A DNA stretch of 64,000 nt from Fragum whitleyi. Lineage: Eukaryota; Mollusca; Bivalvia; Cardiida; Cardiidae. The translations under genes and the position numbers were made by a program. Shown piece by piece: positions 1 to 11,449 of this stretch. The stretch covers positions 87,753,632 to 87,817,631 of the forward strand of contig OX411544.1 in NCBI GenBank assembly GCA_948146395.1, read 5' to 3'. Positions within the stretch are counted from its first letter, which is position 1. The number at the start of each line of letters is the position of its first letter. The notes beneath the pieces were generated by a model, which saw only the letters and a list, made by a program, of their open reading frames with translations, did no database searches and was not told the origin of the DNA.

Positions 1-2921
1 AGAAATGGCCATATTTTCCCTAAAATGACCGCACCAGCAAAATCAAATGTGGCGGTGGATTGGGACAAGGTATCTCCCTAAATATGGCCAAAATGTATTG
101 GATCTAGCCCCTTGTCTAGGAAATACAGACACTTGAAAAATCCGATGGTGTACGCTACAGTTAAAACCGAAACTAAATCGCTGTACAGTGCGGTATATGG
201 ATATATTTGTACTCACCGGTTTAAATTTCGAATGAAAATCTGTACGCAACGGTTTATATAAATTATCATGTGAAAATCTTTCAACGGATTGAATAGCACG
301 AAAAGGGGAAGCTGACTTTGATGCACTTTAATCTTGCTTAATACTGCAGAAAGACGAATATGTTCTTTTTCTTATTTTTATTTGTTTTGCCTTGAAATGA
401 AGAAAACCGTCGAAAGAGTATCATTAAACACAGTTTTAAATCTAATTTATGTTTCTACTTAATTCTTCTGTCCTTCCTCAAAAATCTTGTGAGACCCTGT
501 ACAAATCGTTAAGACTAAGGCGCTTAACAAAGGCATTAAACTTAAGAATGGTCAGAGTATATTTCAGACATTCTTCTCGATGATGTAATATTAATTTATG
601 ATTTTTGTTGTTGTTGTTGTTCTTTTCGGGGGTTTTTTGCATTGAAATGAAGAAAATTATTGAGAGAGTATCATTAAACACAATTTTAAATCTAATGTTA
701 TGTATCTACTTAATTCTATGTCTTAGAAAGTTTCAGTTAAGTAATCAAAACAGTTTTATAAGTTTGAACTTAGATTGTTTTTTCCGATACCATACGAAAT
801 GCTTTCGTTTTTCAACTTTCAGCTTTAGAAGCTTACAGTTAGAAGAAATCTTATCAAAATAAATGATTTAATGCTCAATAGTTCTGATACACATAAGAAA
901 ATAGTTTTATTTCTTTTATTTCCTTCCACAACAGTTTTTTAATTAAAGAGAAATTTAAAATGTTTAGAGAAAATCCATGGAAGCATATACAAGTAGTTGC
1001 CAAGCTGCGTGTCTTTACGTCCTTCCAATCTTCCAAAGTGATTGCTAGATAGTCCTTGCCCTTGCCTTAAATTCCTTGATAAAATCCTTCAAAGGAATCT
1101 AGTATACATTTTCACCGTTCCAGAAACAAAGTTATTGAAAAGATGTTTTGGGTTTGAAAATAAGTTTTTCTCGAGTTCCTTATACCGTTATTGTTAAACA
1201 CAACGGACGTTTTTAAAAAGTGTTCTATTAGAAAAAGGAATTGGTTTATGTAATTTGGACAATCGGTCTATCGCACACATAGGGGAGACCAGTATTTCGT
1301 CAAATTGTTGTGCATCGGCCTTTTTTTCAAATTGAATTAATACAGTTAAAAGCGGAACTATTTCTTTCATAAAGCAGTTCGAAAGCACAATTAACAATGA
1401 TCGACTTCACATGCCTTACTCGCGCTATTGACTGTCACGTGACATCGTTAAAAGCACCCCGTTGAAGCAAAAACTAGCTCCTAAAATCGCCCATAAGAAT
1501 ATTGAATTTTAAAACAGGCAGCTTTCAACCTAACCACTGAGACAAAGAAAACTTTATAGCATAACAATAAGCGATTTGCTTCATATTTCATTTTTTTCAT
1601 TTACAAAAAGGTTAAGCGCCGATTTTAACATTTTTCAGTCTTATTACATCATCGAGAAGAATGTCTGAAATATTGATAAGTTTTATGCCTTTCTTAAGCG
1701 CTTTTATCTTAACGATGTTTACAGGGTCTTACAAAATTATTGAGGAAGGACCGGGAAAATTAAGTAGAAACATTAAATTAGATTTAAAACTGTGTTTAAT
1801 GATATACTTTCGACAGTTTTCTTCATTTCAAGGCAAAATAAAATTAGAAAAGGAACGTATTCGTCTTACTGCAGTATTAACCAAGATTTAAGTGCATCAA
1901 AATCACCTTTCACCTTTTCGTGCTATTCAATCCGTTGAAAGATTTTCACATGATAATTTATATAAACCGTTGCGTACAGATTTTCATTCGAAATTTGAAC
2001 CGGTGAGTACAAATATATCCATATACCGCACTGTACAGCGATTTAGTTTCGGTTTTAACTGTAGCGTACACCATCGGATTTTTCAAGTGTCTATATTTCC
2101 TAGACAAGGGGCTAGATCCAATACATTTTGGACCATATTTAGGGAGATACCTCGTCCCCATCCACCGCCACATTTGATTTTGCTGGTGCGGTCATTTTAG
2201 GGAAAATATGGCCATTTCTACTTTCGTTTTGCGCTTCAATTTTAAATGTCATCAAAACACAATGTTTGATGCTGTATTACACACGGACGGTGCTATATGA
2301 CGTTAAATCATTAGGTACGATGGATAATATATTCAAAGTGGATTACGTAAATGTTGTCATTATTTTACAGGATGACAGATTATAGTAATATCGAACAAAA
2401 ATAAAGAACACTTACTTTTTCACGAACGCCTATCCGCCATTTTGAATATACCGTTGCAAACTATAGGTAAACCATGCTATCTGAATGTTTATAAACAAAC
2501 TTTCGACGAGTTTAATATAGATAGATTTGGACGAACGAATTTTTTGCTGTCACGGTTTATAAACTATACTGAAGGATCACAGAAACACAAAACTACTGGT
2601 ATTCTAAACATCCTTTGAATTACATCTGTAAACTTCATGTGTCATAGCGTAAAAGTAACATGCTTTCGAAATCGACTTCATCATGAAGAAACTAAAATTG
2701 AAACGTCAAAGAGCATTTAATATCTATTGGGAGAGAAAAGTGTTTTTCTTGATGGGTTTCTTTACTCGATCTGTTTATACGTGATTACATTTGTAATTAA
2801 GTACCGTTATCTCATGCTTGATAAATTTCAGTTAAGTCCACCCCCTACTTTTGGCTATTCCACAATTTCCCGCGTTCGTATACCGCGGTTGAACTATACC
2901 GTACAGTGTTTCCATACAGTG
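1..2921. mobile_element. Foldback element F1, left end beyond the window
   Basis: Second copy of the family at 34884. The left arm (1-592) enters the window inside the inverted repeat; the loop is 593-1640 and the right arm 1641-2921. The arm is interrupted after TTGCAAACTATA at 2465 and resumes at 2893, ending TCCATACAGTG at 2921. The directly duplicated ~100-bp internal block is at about 385-487 and 628-735. No protein of transposase length is encoded. A 71-codon open frame inside each arm recurs because the arm is repeated and shows no domain. Confidence 0.85.
2466..2892. repeat. 427-bp insertion inside the right arm of F1
   Basis: Absent from the matching position of F2 (near 37580), where TTGCAAACTA runs directly into CCGTACAG. 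ACTATA occurs on both sides of the insert (2460-2465 and about 2893-2898), compatible with a short target duplication. I see no clear inverted termini and do not recognise the family. Confidence 0.55.
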
Positions 2922-3202
2922 TTGATGTGTCTATGAAAAATGATAAGGGGGTTGTGGTAAGATTCGAGGACAGAGCTGAGGAAGTTCTTGTTCTTTTTGA
3001 TAGCTGCATTTAGTGATGATATGTCCCCGCTTCTTTTTTTTTTTTTTTTTTTTTTAATCTTTATTTTCCACGTCAATTGGTTACGCAAGGGTCGTGGGCA
3101 TCCCTCAGCGCACCTTAAAAATCCGTATTAGTAACATTTGTTAGTACAAAACATTTGAAAGAAAATCAAACCATATGTTCGTATCCGTTGTAGCTGTTTT
3201 TT
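2922..3202. other. Spacer with T-run
   Basis: AT-rich sequence between F1 and the first Helentron-like element, with a T homopolymer near 3032-3055. Nothing else recognised. Confidence 0.5.
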
Positions 3203-4630
3203 AGCTCACCTGAGCACGAAGTGCTCAAGCTGAGCTTTTGTAGTAAGGTGGATGTCCGTCGTCCGTCATCAGTCGTCCGTCGTGCGTCGTCCGTCGTCAA
3301 CATTTGCCTTGCATGCACTCTAGAGGCCACATTTTTAGCCCGATCAACCTGAAATTTGGTCAGTATGATTGTCTTGATAAAATTTCGGACGAGTTGAAAA
3401 TTGGGTCAACTGGGATCAAAAACTAGGTCACGGGGTCAAATCTTAGAAAAAACCTTATATGCACTCTAGAAGCCACATTTTTTGCCCGATCAACCTGAAA
3501 TTTGGTCAGAATAATTGTCTTAATTAAATCTTGGAAAACTTCAAAATTGGGTCAACTAGGGTCAAAAACTAGGTCACAGGGTCAAATATTGGAAAAAATC
3601 TTGTATGCACTCTATAGGCCACATTTTTGCCCCATCCAACCTGAAATTTGGTCACAATGATTGTCTTGATGAAATCTCGGACGAGTTTACAATTGGGTCA
3701 ACTGGGGTCAAAAACTAGGTCAAATCTTAGAAAAACCTTTTATGCACTGTAGATGCCACATTTTTTGCCCGATCAATCTGAAATTTGGTCAGAATGATTG
3801 TCTTGATAAAATTTCGAACAAGCTTGAAAATGGGTCAACTGGGGTCAAAAACTAGGTCACAGGATCAAATCGTAGAAAAACCTTGTATGCACTCTAGAGG
3901 CCACATTTTGGTCCGATCAACCTGAAATTTGGTCAGAATGATTGTCTCGATGAAACCTCGGATGAGTTCGAAATTGGGTCAACTGGGGTCAAGAACTAGG
4001 TCACGGGGTCAAATCTTAGAAAAACTTTGTATGCACTCTAGAGGCCACATTTTTTGCCAGATCAACCTGAAATTTTGTCAGAATTATTTTCTTGATGAAA
4101 TCTCAGACAAATTTTAAATTGGGTCATGAGGTCATAAAATAGGTCATAGGGTCAAATCTTAGAAAAACTTTGTATGCACTCTAGAAGCCACATTTTGCTC
4201 GATCAACCTGAAACTTGGTCAGAATGATTGTCTTTATGAAATCTTGGATGAGTTCGAAATTGAGTCAACTTGGGTCAAATACTAGATCACTGGGTCAAAT
4301 CTTAGAAAAACCTTGTATGCACGTTTGAGGCCACATTTTTTTCTTTGCCAGATCAGTTTGAAATTTGGTCAAAATGGTTGAATCGATGCAATTTTGGATG
4401 ACTTTGAAATCAGGTCATTTGGGGTCAAAAACTAGGTCACTTAGTCAAATCATAGAAAAAACTTGTAAGGTAACCTGAAAATTGTAAAAAAAGGATTCTC
4501 AAGTTTTATAGAAGCAACAGCATTATTTAGCTTAGTGACATTTAATCATCATTCTCTTTCCAAACCTGCTTTTGAAAATTTTAGAAAGTTCATTCAGGTG
4601 AGCGCTTTAGGGTCACTATGGCCTTCTTGT
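3203..4630 (+). mobile_element. Helentron-like element H1 with eight ~144-bp tandem units
   Basis: Starts AGCTCACCTGAG after a T-run, immediately followed by a hairpin (GAGCACgaaGTGCTC). A GTCCGTC-type microsatellite follows, then about eight units of 136-147 bp beginning near GCACTCTAGAGGCCACA (3314, 3461, 3607, 3743, 3889, 4033, 4176, 4319). It ends CAGGTGAGCG...CTTCTTGT before T. The 5' GCTCACCTGA and the subterminal 3' TCAGGTGAGC are complementary. This layout is known from Helentron-associated non-autonomous elements and bivalve 'pearl' elements. No coding capacity. Confidence 0.75.
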
Positions 4631-4661
4631 TTACGAAAGACCGGTTTTGGCTTCTTAAATT

Positions 4662-4706
4662 CGCAGTTCACACTTCAAAAATATCATCTTTGAAGTGTGA
4701 ACTGCG
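4662..4706. repeat. Perfect 18-bp-arm palindrome
   Basis: CGCAGTTCACACTTCAAA and its exact reverse complement are separated by 9 bases, about 30 bp past the end of H1. It may be a short MITE or the extruded tip of a larger one. Confidence 0.7.
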
Positions 4707-5096
4707 GAGTGGGAAGTCGGAAGTGCGAAGTTTAAGTTCTGAAAATGTGAAAACCACCAAATTTTGGCGTGCTTTAATTGGTTTGTGTGAGCGTTTTGAA
4801 TAAATGATTTGGGTGCTGAAATATTGATTTGAAATGGTTTTGATCATAGTGAATAGCAATTGCATAATGTTTTCCCCATGTGTATCGCCGACCAGTGTCG
4901 ACAATAGCTTTGACCTTTTACCTGTACCTTGTTGATTCTGTACAACGTTCCTCTCATTCTTGAAGTGTGCAATTTATCGGAATAACGCCGGATGTGAAAA
5001 TAGTTGTTTATAATATTTGTTGACGATCGAAAATGCTTTGTACTGGCGCTTCCCTTTAGATATATGGATAATTTTATGTTAGTGTCTTAAAAATTC

Positions 5097-5185
5097 AATG
5101 TTATCTGGTCGAGGTTGGGAGAATTTATCATGACGAGGCTTTGCCGAATCTTGATAATTTCTTGTAGCCGATACCAGATAACATT
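5097..5185. mobile_element. 89-bp palindromic MITE
   Basis: Ends AATGTTATCTGGT / ACCAGATAACATT are exact inverted repeats. The centre (GGGAGAATTTATCATGACG... and its complement) resembles the palindromes at 8424 and 28279, with the shared core GAGGCTNTGCCGA. Confidence 0.6.
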
Positions 5186-5458
5186 TACATTTTAAATTGC
5201 ATATTATTTCATTTATCACACAATTTTTTTTGCGCGCTTGATTAAAATAAATTCCTAAAAATCGAAACAATTCAGGTGAAAGTGTAAGCAAAATATTTCT
5301 GAAAATAGAATAAAGTCAATACAGGCTTTATTGCATGATAAATCTTTTTTTTTTCAGATGACCGTTATTCCTTTGGTAGTAGCACGGCCGCATGTTGATC
5401 GTTTATGTCATAGGAGATGTGCTATACATGTAATATCACGTCAATCGGCGTTCTTTTT

Positions 5459-6437
5459 ATCCCCCGCCGTTTTCGGCGAGGGGATATAGTAATACCCTCC
5501 GTCCGTCATTCCGTCATTCTGTCATTCCGAGGTTCCGTCACTAAACTTGTCCGGAGCATATCTCCTAAAGTATAATAGCTATCAACTTAAAACTTTATAG
5601 GTGGATAGATCTCATGAAGGAGAAGTGCAGTGCACAAGAACTACAACTCTTGCTTGAATGATTTTGGGGTTATTGCCCTTTGTTATTTTTAATACTTACA
5701 TATTGTCCGGAGCATATCTCCTAAAGTATAAAAGCTATCAACTTGAAACTTTATGGGTGGATAGATCTCATAGAGGAGATGTGCAGTGCACAAGAACTAC
5801 AACTCTAGCTTGCATAATTTTGGAGTTATTGCTCTTTGTTATTTTTAATACTCAGATTTTGTCCGGAGCATATCTCCTTAAGTATAATAGCTATTAACTT
5901 GAAACTTTATGGATGGATAGATCTCATGAAGGAGAAGTGCAGTGCACAGGAACTACAACTCTTGCTTGCATAATTTTGGAGTTATTGCCCTTTGTTACTT
6001 TTGATACTTACATTTTGTCTGGAGCAAATCTTCTAAAGTTATAAGAGCTATCAACTTGAAACTTTATGGGTGGATAGAACTCACGGAGGAGAAGTTCAAT
6101 GCATAATAGCTACAACTCTTGCTTGAATAATTTTGGAGTTATTGCCCTTTGTTACTTTTGATACTTAGATTTTGTCCAGAGCAAAATTCCTAAAGTATAA
6201 CAGCTATCAACTTGAATCTCTATGGGTGAATAGAACTCACGGAGGAGAAGTTCAATGCATAATAGCTACAACTCTTGCTTGAATAATTTTGGAGTTATTC
6301 CCCTTTGTTATTTTTGACACTTTAATTTTGTAGGGGGTTAATTTCTTAAAGTTCAAAAGAATCCTTTATAGTATAGGCTTCAGTTTTACTATCAAGCTTT
6401 TTCGGCGGGGGATGGCCATGTCCGACATGGCTCTTGT
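5459..6437 (+). mobile_element. Helentron-like element H2 with ~157-bp tandem units
   Basis: Begins ATCCCCCGCCG after a T-run and carries a short CCGTC/CATTCCGTC microsatellite. About five units of ~157 bp start near TTGTCCGGAGCATATCTCCT (about 5549, 5706, 5858, 6016, 6174). Near the 3' end is the complementary CGGCGGGGGAT, then a hairpin (GCCATGTccgACATGGC) and CTCTTGT before T. The T|T target and this end structure match H7 at 42616. Short open frames inside follow the repeat and are not genes. Confidence 0.78.
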
Positions 6438-7984
6438 TGAGATGGCAACTTTTTTATCAAATATACGTGCAAGTTTAATTTGAAACCGTCTGACAGTTTT
6501 TGAGTTAATTTTAGATTTATCGTCTTTTTGTTTGAGTTGCTTAAATCATTTAACCATTTCAGTGAAATATATTATACGGAGTCGTTGCGACCCGTATTAT
6601 TCCTTTACGTTTCGTAAGTAATAAACTAAACAGTGATAACCGAGGTTTCCTACTGATTTCAAAATTACAAGTTCCGAAACGCTGCGGAACCAAAAGATGT
6701 CTATTATGCGTAGATTCGAGGAAAAAATGTATAAGAATCATAAAATACTAACTGCATAAAATCGCCATGCATTAAGAAGATCAAAAGCCGTTCTAACTTG
6801 GGTGTCCAACCCTTGGTTCATAAAAACTTCAAATGGTAGATTTTTATAGCATTATAATTGCAATCCAATAAAATAAAGAATTCTGATTGGTTTAAATCGC
6901 ATCACGTTGGGGAAATCCACTGCACTTTATTTCTGTATAAAGTGCAACAGGTCTTTCGGGAAACCCCCGACCTTCGATCGGCAAGTCCTGTGTTGCAGGA
7001 ACTAGAATTACCCTAGTTTCCGATCATCAAGGCAACATTGCTATTCAACATATCATAAATTAAGATATTTTCGAAAGAATGTACGATTTCAAGCATACAG
7101 TTCTGATTCTGAGCCGACGTAAACTTAGAAAACAGCGAGTCGACGAAAACCACCAAACAACCCTCTCAACTAAGACCAACCACGCCGTTTTCGTTTAAAA
7201 ATGCAGACTGACTGGGCATAAACAAGTTTTTGTCATAAGTACCTCTACAAATTTCAAAGTTGTCGTTTATTTGTGTACCATTTGTTTTACTTTATTGTTA
7301 TATATAAATAATCCTAATGGTTTTTACCGTGTCTATTTTTAGACTGGGAATTTTCCTATCTCTTGACACTGTTAGGTAATATATATGTAGAAGATTTCAG
7401 ATCTTTCTAGAAAGGACTTTAAGAAAGCGATTCAGACTCTAGAGTCTTCTAATGTTCTATGCTATTCTAGATTGTTCCATGGTATTATATAAAGGGATTC
7501 CTATAGCATTCTTGGTTCACTTAGTTTAGACTAATGGTTACATTTAGTAGTACTGTGTTAAACTAAAAGGGGATTTCTTATTATCTTGAAAGTGTGTTTG
7601 AAAGCGTGTTTAATTTTAAATTCAGATATTATTGGACTTATTTTTTTGTACCAGGAACTTAATTCAATTGGATCTAAAATTAAAAACTTTAGGATAAACA
7701 TTCAAGGTATTGTAATTTGTTTTTGTATTAATTTCATATTGTCAATAATTCTGGTATTATTGTCAATAAATATTGTTAATTGTAAAGTTTGTTGCTGGCT
7801 TCTTTGTTCTTGTCACATTGGTACGTAACATTATGACATTTCAGTTCGATAGCGAAATAAGAAATACACGATCTAAAAATAGATTGTGTAATATAATACG
7901 CTCAGAAAGTAGACTTGAAGCTTTAATGTTTGGCTGAGTATTTTAAAAGTGTCTTCTACCTAGTGGGTTGCAATTATAAGTGTC
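6438..7984. other. Intergenic, nothing recognised
   Basis: AT-rich, with no convincing open frame, RNA gene or repeat match within the window. An 80-codon open frame near 7586-7828 is Leu/Ile/Cys-rich without a recognisable motif. Confidence 0.4.
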
Positions 7985-8129
7985 GAGTGTCTTTTTCACT
8001 GACTTTATTGGGGTATAAGGCGAAATTGCCTTAGCACATGGCTTAAACATAACGCCCTACGGGCGTTATTTACCATGTGCTACGGCAATTGCACTTTATA
8101 CCCCAATAAAGGCAGTGAAAAAGACACTC
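7985..8129. mobile_element. 145-bp near-perfect palindromic MITE
   Basis: GAGTGTCTTTTTCACTG... at the left pairs with ...CAGTGAAAAAGACACTC at the right, meeting at CGCCCTACGGGCG. About half of it plus its right flank recurs near 10740-10826. Confidence 0.8.
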
Positions 8130-8423
8130 ATCCCTATATCAATCTGAATATTTACCATATAATGACTCATTTAGCACTCATTTGAATAAACTCTAAGATT
8201 GAAGTGATTTTATTGAATAAGTCCAAATTACGATTTGTCTTTTGAATTAATCTTATAACTTTACACTTATCCGTGTGATAACATTCCGTATAATAGTCTT
8301 TATGATATCGCATGAATATTTTTTTGAAAAATGACATACTGCGATTATTTTTAGAAACTTACATTTCTGTTGAAAACATCGAGGAAAACAAGGCAAATGG
8401 TAATTATAACATAAATATAATAA

Positions 8424-8554
8424 GCGCATAGTGTATTGTATGAAAAATATCTAACTCGGTTGTGGGAATTGTTAATTTTCTCGGCAGAGCCTAGACAATT
8501 ATCAATTCCGTCAACTTCGTTAGATATTTTTTCAGACAAAACATTAAGTACGCA
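8424..8554. mobile_element. ~130-bp palindromic MITE (TGAAAAAATATCTAAC family)
   Basis: Outer arms contain GAAAAATATCTAAC and its complement; the core is TCGGCAGAGCC. Same family as 28279-28414. Confidence 0.65.
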
Positions 8555-8589
8555 CTATATATATCGCGATTTGTGTGAAAGTTAAAAAA

Positions 8590-8910
8590 AACATCGTGAA
8601 TTTGACACTCAGCCAATTCTAAACCGTTATAAACAATTCTAAATCGGTCACTCAACGCTCCTTTCTTTTATTACAAAGACTCACTCAAACGCTCATAAAT
8701 CACTAAATAGATCAGATAAACAACTTAAACTCGCTATACAAAATTACCGAGTTAATTAAATCTTCTAAACAACTGATTGATTCTTAAAGCGAATTACAGA
8801 CTTTATATGCATATTTTGTTAAAGGCAGGTATTAAATATTGCTTGAGTGAGCGTTGAGTGGATGATTTGGTTTAGAATTGGATAAGTGTTAAATTCATGT
8901 GTCTATCTGT
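8590..8910. mobile_element. Degenerate MITE-A copy
   Basis: Starts CATCGTGAATTTGACACTCA. Both the left side (CACTCAACGCTCC) and the right side (TTGAGTGAGCGTTGAGTG) carry the family's right-half motif in opposite directions, so it may be a foldback derivative. Confidence 0.5.
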
Positions 8911-9585
8911 AAAAGATTTCCACGCAGTGATGTAAAATCTTCCTCGCAATAATTTCTCCTCGGAGATTTGTCCCACGCAGGAAGGTACAAAATTATCCTT
9001 AAAGCAAGGTAAATAATTCCATGCGTATCGATAAAATCTGGAAATTGTTAATGGATTACCTTTAAACGTTTACAAGATAATTGTCGGGTATTATGGATCG
9101 TCGTTTTCAAGGAAGGAAATGATCCCTCTGATAACACGAGAAAACGTTCCTTATGGTATATTTAACTTAGGGTAATCTCTTTTATGCGAATGTCCACAAA
9201 CTTTATTTGATTCCTAAAAAATTTTCATAAGATTACCGTAACGCTATAAGCCTTGTTGATTTTGAACGTGGGCATAATCCGCCAGAAGTACGGGATCTTG
9301 ATTTTGTAATAGAGTCAACACATATTATTGTATCGCTTTTAATATAAGGAAGCAATTTTCTAAAATATCAGATAAGCTTAGGGGAAAATGATAGAAAAAA
9401 TGTTTAATCTTTATTTTCTTTTATTTTTTTTTGTATTTAATAGATTTAATAGTGTTGTGAATACTTGTATATGATAGAAATTTATAAGTCATACATGTAT
9501 AGAATAAGATTCGAATAAATCCGTATATGTAGATACTTGATTGATTATTGTTTCCTTTTTCTTTTCTTTTTCAGATCAATTTATC
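8911..9585. other. Intergenic, nothing recognised
   Basis: AT-rich and without repeats that I can match elsewhere in the window. Confidence 0.4.
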
Positions 9586-9668
9586 TTTCGTTGAGTGAAC
9601 AACAAAAAGCTATATTTTCACGGATCTCGAAATCATGATTTAAAATATAGATTTTGTTGTTCACGAAA
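9586..9668. mobile_element. Palindromic MITE (GTGAACAACAAAAGCTAT family)
   Basis: GTGAACAACAAAAAGCTATA and the complementary ATATAGATTTTGTTGTTCAC flank a short loop. A related palindrome is at 33360-33432 and a half copy near 21095. Confidence 0.7.
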
Positions 9669-9699
9669 TTAAAGATATGTCGATGTTATAGCTTTTGGT

Positions 9700-9850
9700 A
9701 ATTCCAATGGTTTGGCTCTTAGATTAAGTGATATCGTACCATTATTTCTCAATAATCTACTGAAAAACATCCAAGAATATACTTTTGTATCAGTACAGAA
9801 TTTGTCTAAGTTGAAGGATATTGTTTTGAAAACTTTAAATGCAAGGGTTT
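9700..9850. repeat. Repeat segment shared with 10849-11000
   Basis: CTCAATAATCTACTGAAAAA...GTTGAAGGATATTG here aligns with CTCAATAATTCATCGAAAAG...TTTGAAGGATATTG about 1.15 kb downstream. The plus-strand open frame across it (9712-9969) is not preserved in the second copy, so I do not call a gene. Confidence 0.5.
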
Positions 9851-9964
9851 TTGATTTTGTAAGAGTAGTTTTAGCTCCCCTGGTCGAAGGCCAGCGAGAT
9901 TTTGCCATGGCGCTGTGTCATGAATGTTCCTTGGGGGACCATATACCTTGGTTATTCAAGAATG

Positions 9965-10240
9965 TTTGATTGACCCACAAATATGGGTGTGTTGTAGGGT
10001 GGGGCTAATTTTCACATTTAAATCTTCAAAAATCGTCTTTTATCAAGCTTTAGGGCTAATTTCAACCAACGAAACTTAGTATATACTTAGTATAAATGTT
10101 CTAGGGGTGATCATTTATGTAATTTGTCTAAAAAAATTGAAGGATCCCCAAATATGGGTGTGGTAAGGCCGGGCTGATTTTCACTTTGAAATCTGTACGA
10201 ATCTTCTTCTCCCGAACCATTGGGCCAGTCCCTTTCTTTG
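9965..10240. repeat. Pair of ~172-bp tandem units
   Basis: CAAATATGGGTGTG...GGGGCTAATTTTCAC at about 9977 recurs as CAAATATGGGTGTGG...CGGGCTGATTTTCAC at about 10149. Possibly a two-unit remnant of a Helentron-type array; no ends found. Confidence 0.5.
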
Positions 10241-10559
10241 CACATCTTTTAGTGAGTAGTATTTATCTTTTTCCCAAGACATTAATGAGGTCACATAACA
10301 CCTTAGTCTGGAGATTTTTGCTGTTTGTTCCGGTCAGCCGGCTTAATAGAGGGACATATGCAAAAATACGACTGAAGAAATCCATAATAAATGGAAGACA
10401 CCTTCAAATCCTTAAGTGGGATGATGGGATATGAACAAAGAAAGTAATTCTTTAAAATTATGCAAATAACAATTTTTGACCATGTGTTATAAGTTGAAAG
10501 CACTCACTGCTAAATTACAGGTAAAACATCTACGATTACAGTGAATAAGATCGTGAAAT

Positions 10560-10680
10560 TTACAATTATTAATTTAAGAATGATTTCGGAATTACATTCA
10601 GTAAGTTGGAAGTGTTAGGTTTGGATGAAGGGGGGGGGGGGGGGGGGGCGGAGGGTCTTGGTAATATAATATTTTAATGT
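10560..10680. mobile_element. MITE-A fragment with 19-G run
   Basis: The context GTTTGGATGAAG-(G)19-CGGAGG matches the GAATGAAATTAAAGGGAGGTA site at 11047. The homopolymer occupies 10630-10648. Confidence 0.5.
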
Positions 10681-10739
10681 CGCTCAAAATGAAAGAAAGT
10701 TTTGATGTTTATTAACTTCCATTTAAAAAAGATATACAT

Positions 10740-10826
10740 ACTGTGCTAAGGCAATTGCATTTATTCTCCAATAAACGCAGTGAAAAACACTCAATCTGAA
10801 TACATGTATTTACTATATAATGACAT
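10740..10826. repeat. Partial copy of the 7985 palindrome and its right flank
   Basis: Contains CTAAGGCAATTGCA, CCAATAAACGCAGTGAAAAA and the flank TCAATCTGAATA, matching about 8085-8165. Confidence 0.55.
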
Positions 10827-11029
10827 GGGGTATATTTTCTTGGTAATTTAGGCTTGCAATGAGAAAATGAATTGAATTTCTACCGTCATTCTCAATAATT
10901 CATCGAAAAGGCACCAAGAATAGCCATTTGTGTCAAATACAGAAATTGGTGAATTTGAAGGATATTGAATTGAAGTTGATGATATTAACAAAGTGAATAA
11001 TTTTAGAATTTTTTCGTAATGACACATTC

Positions 11030-11445
11030 AATAAGTGGGAAGAGTTAAGTTTGAATGAAATTAAAGGGAGGTAGTACGATATTACTTATTTTGCTCAAAA
11101 TGAACGAAACTTTTGGTTACCAAAGTTTGGTAACCTCCTATAAATAAATTCACGCACTGTTATGCTTTGTGTCCTAACGGACAAATCAGACGTTCAAAAC
11201 TGCTTTTCATCCAATAAAAGGTGGTGACTTTTAAACCATTTACTTTTTTGACGAACAGCCAGGTAATATTATATTACCTATTTGGTTAATGAAATTTATT
11301 TACTGTGATGTTTTTATGTCTTAACGGACAAATCGGACGTTCAAATTGGCTAATCAGTCAATAAAAAGGTGGACTGACTTTATATTTGTTTCTTACATCA
11401 CCTCCCTTGACTTCTTTGACGAACAATCATCAGGGATATTCTTGT
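11030..11445. repeat. MITE-A-related half and ~145-bp duplicated segment
   Basis: The motif CCTAACGGACAAATCAGACG at 11172 recurs as CTTAACGGACAAATCGGACG near 11322, each followed by CAATAAAAGGTGG-like sequence. A GGGAGGTA...GGTAACCTCC inverted pair lies upstream (about 11065-11145). Confidence 0.5.
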
Positions 11446-11449
11446 CTTA

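Noticed and set aside
1958..2173. Recurring 70-codon frame in the foldback arms (also at 37077-37292 and 43-249)
   Set aside because: Repeated because the arms are repeated; no domain, and indels between copies break it.
3203..4500. CRISPR-like array of regular repeats
   Set aside because: Units are continuous tandem repeats without unique spacers, inside a eukaryotic transposable element.
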